A program made the translations under genes and the position numbers. Shown piece after piece: positions 56,971 to 64,000 of a stretch of 64,000 nt of DNA (the stretch's first letter is position 1; each line of letters begins with the position of its first letter). Source of the DNA: Biomphalaria glabrata (taxonomy: Eukaryota > Mollusca > Gastropoda > Planorbidae). The DNA lies in the NCBI RefSeq assembly GCF_947242115.1, contig NC_074716.1, forward strand, positions 5,806,001 through 5,870,000. Direction: 5' to 3'. The notes beneath the pieces were generated by a model. It was not told where the DNA came from. It did not search any database and saw only the letters and a list, made by a program, of their open reading frames with translations.

Positions 56971-57155
56971 TGAACTTTTTGTCTTACGTGCACTGCTGTC
57001 TCTCTTCAATGTTCACATATTGCAACAATCTTTTTGTTAGCGACAGCCGAAAACAACAGACAACTTCACTTTAACCTTATAACTTCTACCAATATATGCT
57101 CAGAAAGTTTATTGTTTATAAGTTTTCCTACGATAACTGATTACAGTGGTGCCAA

Positions 57156-57608
57156 CAGGGCCGGATTTAAGGGAGGGCAAGCGGGCCTACAGCCCTGGGG
57201 CCTCCACAAAAGAGAAAAATATATCTGAGTTTCGACCATTTTTTCCTCATTTTTTAACGCTAACAATTAAAAATCTTACGTTTGGTGGCAATAATATTGG
57301 GATTCAAAGGTGTCCGCCTATAGTAGTAGCATACTCGGAATATGTAAATACCGCTGCAGCTCTGGATTTACGGGAGTTCGTCTACCAAGGGCCTTAACTT
57401 CCACAAACTCAAACATATACTTTATTAAAACTCAAATATGTATATTAATTGTTTTTAAAAAAAGGAAAGTGAGATTAAATAAATAGATACTCTATTTCTT
57501 CTAAAATATTTCATGCATTTTCAGATAATGTATTTTTATTCACAAGTGGATCTTTATTAAAGTTTTTGAATAAAGTATGGGGCCTCCACAAACTTAAATC
57601 CGGCCCTG
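57156..57608. mobile_element. hAT-type MITE H1, 453 bp, intact ends
   Basis: The ends CAGGGCCGGATTTAAG and CTTAAATCCGGCCCTG are perfect inverted repeats. 8-bp flanks GGTGCCAA and TGTGCCAA differ at one base. GGGGCCTCCACAAA lies near both ends. Confidence 0.93.
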
Positions 57609-57769
57609 TGTGCCAAACGTTGTTCTCCAATAAGTTCGTGTACACAGTGGTGCTGGTAAACGACAGGATTAATAAAGATGAAGCGAACAGAAAACAGAAA
57701 CTCAGAAAATCTTGTACGATTTAATCATACGAAGGTTTGAATACGAGGATCGTGCCAGGACTATCCAAG

Positions 57770-57965
57770 CACTTAATGTATCTGGGTGACTGAGTAGCAT
57801 TAACCAGTTGGTTACCTATCAATGGGTTCTAATTCCAATCCCGTCTCGAGCTTTATTTCCTATCCTCCCCCCCCCCCCCCCGCATGTTCACAAAAGGTAT
57901 TGGACCACAGCCAATTCAGCATGTTTATGCATGAGATATGCGCTGTACTAAAGCTATGAACAAGA
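57770..57965 (+). mobile_element. SINE-B copy
   Basis: tRNA-like head (TGGTTACCTATC, then TTCTAATTCCAATCCCG), C-run, GTATTGGACCACAGCC and the tail GCGCTGTACTAAAGCTA. Confidence 0.6.
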
Positions 57966-58129
57966 ACAAAAGTAGACCAAAAAAAAAATGCTTTAAACAA
58001 CAAAAAACAAAACAAAACAACAACAACAAAGATTATACGCAGTGTAATCGTACCAACTAGTTTGGAGCAATTTGTAATAATCTGGTTCTAGACTAACAAT
58101 TAAATAATGTAAGATAAATAATGTTTTTA

Positions 58130-58248
58130 CTAATTGTTTTTGTTTAGCGCTATTTCACGCTTCTAGCTCTTTCAATACGCTCTGATCCTCTCACTTATCT
58201 GGACCAATCGGGAAAGTAGTGGGGGTGGGGTGGGAGGAAAGGATATTT
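58130..58248 (-). mobile_element. SINE-B tail half
   Basis: TTTAGCGCTATTTCACGCTT and TGGACCAATCGGG; the head is replaced by the LINE that follows. Confidence 0.5.
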
Positions 58249-58249
58249 C

Positions 58250-59285
58250 ATATCTGGGTGGCTTTTTTAAATACTGTAATTAGTTCTTCTACTCTCCTCT
58301 CTGTCCTGGACAATGTTTTCAGCACTGTTTTGTTGAGACGGCTTCAACAGTCTGTAGATGAGAGGCTCAGAGAAGAACTAGCAGGTTTCCGAAGAGGCAG
58401 ATAATGTACAGAGCAGATCTTCGTTCTACGAAATATCATAGAACAAAGTCTCGAGTACCAACAACGGCTAATGATCAGTTTCGTAAACTTTAGGAAAGCG
58501 TTCGATAGTGTCCACCGAGAATCACTATGGAAAATAGCTAGAGAATACGGTATCCCAGAAAAATTCGTCCAGATCCTACGACACCTTTACAGTCAGTCTA
58601 GTTGCTGCATTAAAACAGAAGAGGGAACAACAGAGTTTTTTAGCATCGAGACAGGTGTGCGACAGGGGGGCATCTTATCTCCCTTCCTTTTCCTCCTAGC
58701 CATCGACTACATAATGAGGAGAGCAACGAACCCAGACTGCCTTTGGTATTCCATGGCGTGAACAAAACCGAATGACGGACTTGGACTTCGCCGATGACGT
58801 TGCACTACTAGGGGCTACAACACAATCGTCATTCCAACTGCAACATATGCATGTGAGACATGGAAGTCATCTGTCAAAATTGAGAAAAGACTAAATGTGC
58901 TTCAAGAAAAATGGCTGAGACGGATTTTGGGAGTCCGTTACATAGATCGGGTCTCAAACAAGGAAATCCTATGCCAAACTGGGAGTCGAACACTTAGTGA
59001 GGTTGTGACAGAGCGTTGCATGAGGTTTGCGGGGCATGTTCTACGGTCAAATAAACTGCGCATACCAAGAGTTGCAATGACATGGAGGCCAATACGAGGA
59101 AAGCGGAAACAGGGACGTCCTAGTTATAACATGGCGTCACAACTTAATGGAGGACCTCAGAACAGTGGACACCAGGTGGGAGGAGGCTTCAGACATTGCC
59201 AATGACAGATCTTTGTGGAGACAGCTTGCAGCTCAATTCACCGAACGGCGCCTTGGAGGACCTAAGCCTAAGTAAGTAAGTTCTC
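58250..59285 (+). mobile_element. LINE-R reverse-transcriptase remnant
   Basis: Plus-strand segments encode the RT fingers and palm (REELAGFRRGR, NFRKAFDSVHRESLWKI, GVRQGGILSPFLFLLAIDYI, LDFADDVALLG) and, after an internal deletion, the thumb and tail (TYACETWKSSVKIEKRLNVL, KWLRRILGVRYIDRVSN, MRFAGHVLRSNKLRIPR). The first palm motif has Asn in place of the usual catalytic Asp region (VNFRKAFDS; most relatives have IDFKKAFDS). A stop after FRRGR, a frame change after the IDYIMRR segment and the deletion after FADD make it dead. The motif set is that of RTE/Jockey-like non-LTR elements; the exact clade is uncertain. No endonuclease domain precedes it. Confidence 0.88.
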
Positions 59286-60164
59286 AAAAGCATATACAAA
59301 TAATAGATAAATAAAAGGGAACGATGTGAATTCGAAGGCGTGGCTTAAGCCTCCTCTGGCCGACGTACTAACCACTCTGACAAGAGAAGATTGTATAGTT
59401 ACATATTGTTTGTATCAAAATACTAAAGAAAATAATTAATTCTAAAGAAAATAATTAATTACCAATAACTAATTAACAAATTGGTTAATTAAAAAAAAAA
59501 TTGATTCTTATGTTGTCAGGTAAAAGAAATAATTGTGCTAAATTTTAGCTTGATCGGAGATTAGGTGTCGGAGAAATAACGTGTACAAACTTTTTACCAA
59601 ACAGAATGAACGGATATAAAATTTGTTTAAAAAAATGATTAAGATATTTTCATTCAAGTTAACGTTAAATGGAAGCGTGTGTTGGCCTTGACCTGTTCAT
59701 AGAATACCACAAGGTCGACTTTCACACGATATATTGTATAGTGATATCAAAGAAGGCCGGAAAGCCGCGGGTCAGACTCACGAGTGTACACTCAATGATC
59801 CCTCACTCTAATTACAGATCCTTATAGTCGTACACATTCTAATAATACGCCTATTAAAAGCACGGAGCTTGAGTGAATCTAATGATCATGCCGAGTAGTG
59901 GAAGACAGTAAGGTACGTTCATCTGAGATCATTAGTAATGTCATCAAGCAAAGTATAAAAGTACTTTAATTCTTAAAACGCGTGTGGTAGTTTAGCCTCC
60001 AAACTTCAGAATCGTAATTCCATTCATTGTAAAACAGCTCAGCACTTTAAGGGTTAAAAAAAAGACCACAAATATTTCAGTACTGTAAGATTTATTTTCC
60101 TATTTGAAATCCCCCCCCCCCCAAATGTATTTTTTTAAAAAATTATCACTATTTAATTAACTAA
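59286..60164. other. Gene-free stretch
   Basis: AT-rich with short AATTAATT repeats near 59430; nothing supported. Confidence 0.45.
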
Positions 60165-60545
60165 CAACAGAAGGATCCTAGGCATCACATTCAAAGACCG
60201 CATCACAAACCATGAAATCAGAGACAGGGTTACTGCAGCGATCGGAGCCCATGACGACCTGCTAACTATTGTAAAAAGATGAAAGCTTAAAACCTTTGGC
60301 CACATTACAAGATCTACGGGGCTCGCAAAGACCTTCCTTCAGGGAACAGTGCCAGGAAAAGAAGAAGAGGCAGACAGAAAAAGCGATGGGAGGACAACAT
60401 TAAAGAATGGACGGGCCTGCCATTGAGAGAGGTTCTAAACAAGGCAAAAAAAAAAAAGGGAGGAATGGAGAAAGACGGTCGATAAATCTTGCTTGGTGCC
60501 CCAACGGGCCAACAGACTAAGGGATAGAACAGAAGAGAATTAACT
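60165..60545 (+). mobile_element. LINE-R C-terminal fragment, second subfamily
   Basis: Encodes RRILGITFKDRITNHEIRDR, LLTIVKR, LKTFGHITRSTGLAKTFLQG and RRRGRQKKRWEDNIKEWTGL, the conserved tail of a non-LTR polyprotein. A stop follows LLTIVKR. It is distinct in sequence from the tail at 58897-59205, so two lineages are present. Confidence 0.85.
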
Positions 60546-61274
60546 AATTGGTGAATGAATGTGTGTGTAATATCAGTCATGTTTTGCTAGGGACAATGAA
60601 TATTTGTGCAAGGTTTCAACTTGACCTGAGACTGGGAAGTGGGCGGAATAAACTGTTCAAAATTTGTAGACAGACAGGCAGACAGACAGGAAGCAAGTTT
60701 GTAACAAACAAAGAAAGGGAGTCTGTGAAAGCAAAAACATGTAGGCGGCACATGTGGGTCTGACATTTAGTAAGTAACACTAGAAATAAAAAAAAAAAAG
60801 GAAGTTTTTGAACCTGAACAGCTTAAGAGTTAAATAGTTTTCATTAGAGATGTTCGATTTTCACAGATGCATCTGGAACTATTGGCTTATTAAATCTGTA
60901 ATTGTTAATATCAAGTATCTATATTTAATAAACAACAAAGAATGGTCTTTGCAAAATGAGAAGCAACTCTTATTTTTACAGACGCACAGACGAGACACTT
61001 GTAACGGTGACCTCCTCCTCTCGAGGACCGCTACTAAATAAATGTACATACATAAGTGGATGATAGATTTAGACTCGGTGAAACTTTTGTGCCTAATGCA
61101 ATAGCAATTTCTGTGTCATTTTGTTGTTGAATAATTAAATTCTATTAGTGTAACGAGTTTTGAAATAGTGAACTAGTCGAATGTAACAGCTACCACCCAC
61201 GTAGCTTTAGACATTCAAATGTTTTTTGATTGATCAGGCCCTATGCTGAAAAGAAACGTGGGCCGGAGACTTAT
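60546..61274. other. Gene-free stretch
   Basis: Contains CAGACAGGCAGACAGACAGG near 60670; otherwise nothing supported. Confidence 0.45.
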
Positions 61275-61395
61275 CAGGGCCGTCCCTATGCATAGGCAAA
61301 CAAGGGCCTTCAATTGGTTGGGGCCTCACACAGGAGCATATAAGAATTTGAGAAAAAAAGCGAACCTTGGATACGATCTCAAACATAGTAGAGCC
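61275..61395. mobile_element. hAT-like terminus next to the 37-bp array
   Basis: CAGGGCCGTCCCTATGCATA resembles a hAT end. AAGGGCCTTCAAT at about 61304 recurs in direct orientation at 62387, beyond the array. Confidence 0.4.
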
Positions 61396-61397
61396 TT

Positions 61398-62247
61398 ATG
61401 ACTCTATGTTTACTAGTCTAGCTCTGTCTCTACTATGACTCTATGTTTACTGGTCTAACTCTGTCTCAACTATGACTCTATGTTTACTAAACTCTGTCTC
61501 TACTATGACTCTATATTTACTGGTCTAACTCTGTCTCAACTATGACTCTATGTTTACTGGTCTAACTCTGTCTCTACTATGACTCTATGTTTACTGGTCT
61601 AACTCTGTCTCAACTATGACTCTATGTTTACTGGTCTAACTCTGTCTCAACTATGACTCTATGTTTACTAGTCTAACTCTGTCTCTACTATGACTCTATG
61701 TTTACTAGTCTAACTCTGTCTCTACTATGACTCTATGTTTACTAGTCTAACTCTGTCTCTACTATGACTCTATATTTACTAGTCTAACTCTGTCTCTACT
61801 ATGACTCTATGTTTACTAATCTAACTCTGTCTCTACTATGACTCTATGTTTACTAGTCTAACTCTGTCTCTACTATGACTGTATGTTTACTAGTCTAACT
61901 CTGTCTCTACTATGACTCTATGTTTACTAGTCTAACTCTGTCTCTACTATGACTGTATGTTTACTAGTCTAACTCTGGCCCTACTATGACTCAATGTTTA
62001 CTAGTCTAACTCTGTCTCTACTATGACTCTTTGTTTACTTGTCTTACTCTGTCTCTACTATGACTCTATGTTTACTAGTCTAACTCTGTCTCTACTATGA
62101 CTCTATGTTTACTAGTCTAACTCTGTCTCTACTATGACTCTATATTTACTAGTCCAACTCTGTCTCTACTATGACTCTATGTTTACTAGTCTAGCTCTGT
62201 CTCTACTATGACTCTATGTTTACCAGTCTAACTGTGTCTCTACTATG
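61398..62247. repeat. 37-bp satellite, about 23 copies
   Basis: Unit marked by ACTCTGTCTCTACTATGACT and CTATGTTTACTAGTCTA. The left block has TGGTCTA/CTCAAC variants, the right block TAGTCTA/CTCTAC. Confidence 0.95.
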
Positions 62248-62399
62248 GAAATGGCGAAATATGAATGTCAGGTATAAGTCGATTTAGATATAGATTGTCA
62301 GTTTAATAAATTGGGTAGCTCTATTTTTTACTTTTATTAGATTTTTTGTTCTTTGTTTTATTTGGGGCCACCACATTTACAAGATAAGGGCCTTCAATC

Positions 62400-62950
62400 A
62401 CTCAAGCTCTAATGCTTTTTTTTTAAAGTATGTGATGACCTGTAGAAGTCCTTTCGTACTAAATAGACTTGATATTTTATATTGTCATATTTTGTATATT
62501 GATGGAAAAAAAGAACACAAGAAAGAATGGTGATCAATCAAATTTGGACTTTCTTACGTGGATAGTACAACCCGCAACTTTTTGACCATCAAACAACAGT
62601 CCAGAGCGCATGCCTCACGACCATGAAGCCATTTTAACGTTACACACAACTTTATCGCATATTGTAAAGTGCCTATTTCAATATTTTGTTGCATGAGATG
62701 GTAATTTGATGGAATAAATCGAAGCAACCGTCGCTTGATAATTAAATTGCAATAGTTAGGAGTTATCTTGTCGTTTCATCTAGCACCTGCGCACATGCAC
62801 TATTTGATTGAAGGCTTATTTATACCACGTGGTGGTCCCCACAGTTTGCAGTTGAGGTAAAAGTTTCACCTCGAAGCTACAGTTTGAAGTAAGTCATAAC
62901 TTTTGTTAGACCATTTCAAATACCACTGTATAACAATGTACTATGCTTAA
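62400..62950. other. Gene-free stretch between two arrays
   Basis: No exon or repeat recognised. Confidence 0.4.
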
Positions 62951-62952
62951 TG

Positions 62953-64000
62953 TTCTTGCAATGTCTCGTATATTGTACAACATTCTTGTAGCCACCTCTA
63001 GTCTTCATTTCACAATGTCTCGTATATTGTACAACATTCTCATACCAACCTCTAGTCTTCATTTCACAATGTCTTGTATATTGTACAACATTCTCGTACT
63101 AACCTCTACTCTTCATTTCACAATGTCTCGTATATTGTACAAAATAAATTCTCTTACCAATCTCTAGTCTCCATTTCACAATGTCTCGTATATTGTACAA
63201 AATTCTAGTACCAACCTCTAGTCTTCATTTCACAATGTCTCGTATATTGTACAAAATAAATTCTCTTACCAACCTCTAGTCTTCATTTCACAATGTCTCG
63301 TATATTGTACAACATTCTCGTACCAATCTCTAGTCTCCATTTCACAATGTCTCGTATATTGTACAAAATTCTAGTACCAACCTCTAGTCTACATTTCACA
63401 ATGTCTCGTATATTGTACAAAATAAATTCTCTTACCAACCTCTAGTCTTCATTTCACAATGTCTCGTATATTGTACAACATTCTTGTAGCCACCTCTAGT
63501 CTTCATTTCACAATGTCTCGTATATTGTACAACATTCTCATACCAACCTCTAGTCTTCATTTCACAATGTCTCGTATATTGTACAACATTCTCGTACTAA
63601 CCTCTACTCTTCATTTCACAATGTCTCGTATATTGTACAAAATAAATTCTCTTACCAATCTCTAGTCTCCATTTCACAATGTCTCGTATATTGTACAAAA
63701 TTCTAGTACCAACCTCTAGTCTTCATTTCACAATGTCTCGTATATTGTACAAAATAAATTCTCTTACCAACCTCTAGTCTTCATTTCACAATGTCTCGTA
63801 TATTGTACAACATTCTCGTACCAATCTCTAGTCTCCATTTCACAATGTCTCGTATATTGTACAAAATTCTAGTACCAACCTCTAGTCTACATTTCACAAT
63901 GTCTCGTATATTGTACAAAATAAATTCTCTTACCAACCTCTAGTCTTCATTTCACAATGTCTCGTATATTGTACAACATTCTCGTACTAACCTCTACTCT
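62953..64000. repeat. 54/58-bp satellite with 498-bp higher-order period, open at right edge
   Basis: Monomer marked by AATGTCTCGTATATTGTACA and CAACCTCTAGTCTTCATTTC; some monomers have AAAATAAATTCTCTTACC instead of ACATTCTCGTACC, adding 4 bases. The monomer order from 62961 repeats at 63459 (498 bp). A third period would begin at 63957 but opens with a different monomer. The array runs off the window. Confidence 0.93.

Overview
This is a eukaryotic, AT-rich window whose genes have GT-AG introns. The allograft inflammatory factor 1 homologue, the tRNA-derived SINEs and the dense hAT-type MITEs suggest a lophotrochozoan, most likely a gastropod mollusc. The species cannot be fixed from the sequence alone. 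Only about 3 kb is host protein-coding sequence. Most of the rest is dispersed-repeat debris and tandem arrays with units of 11, 14, 22, 24, 27, 37, 40, 48, 49, 51 and 54 bp.

Four host loci can be assembled from splice signals. (1) 347-389, minus: a signal-peptide first exon with a TATA box; the rest of this secreted-protein gene lies beyond the left edge. (2) 3476-6688, minus: a complete two-exon gene for a 600-residue secreted, extremely proline-rich repeat protein with periodic Lys-Arg sites and one RF-Gly-Arg-Arg-Arg site. (3) 16708-25018, plus: a five-exon gene for a 230-residue type I membrane protein (signal peptide, one Ig-like domain, Thr-rich stalk, transmembrane helix, short basic tail). 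All its introns are phase 1 and full of LINE, SINE and satellite insertions. (4) 42396-55501, plus: a complete six-exon AIF1 gene (149 residues) with a 9.9-kb first intron.

Layout: 1-7 kb, the two minus-strand secretory genes; 7-16 kb, repeats (14-bp and 49-bp arrays, SINEs, LINE tails, a 917-bp hAT-like element); 16.7-25 kb, the Ig gene; 25-36 kb, MITEs, LINE tails and the 5' part of a fossil Ty3/Gypsy-like element; 36.8-39.6 kb, a very homogeneous 40-bp satellite of about 70 copies; 42-56 kb, AIF1; 56-64 kb, MITEs, two LINE reverse-transcriptase remnants, and 37-bp and 54-bp arrays, the last running off the right edge.

The most striking observation is in AIF1. The 5' splice site of exon 3 is the first unit of a 51-bp tandem array of about 26 copies. 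Eight later copies repeat the exon-end/donor sequence, one with a better consensus than the authentic donor. Splicing at any of them would keep the spacing a multiple of three but would include an in-frame stop. The proline-rich precursor with convertase-like sites and the compact Ig membrane protein are the other leads.
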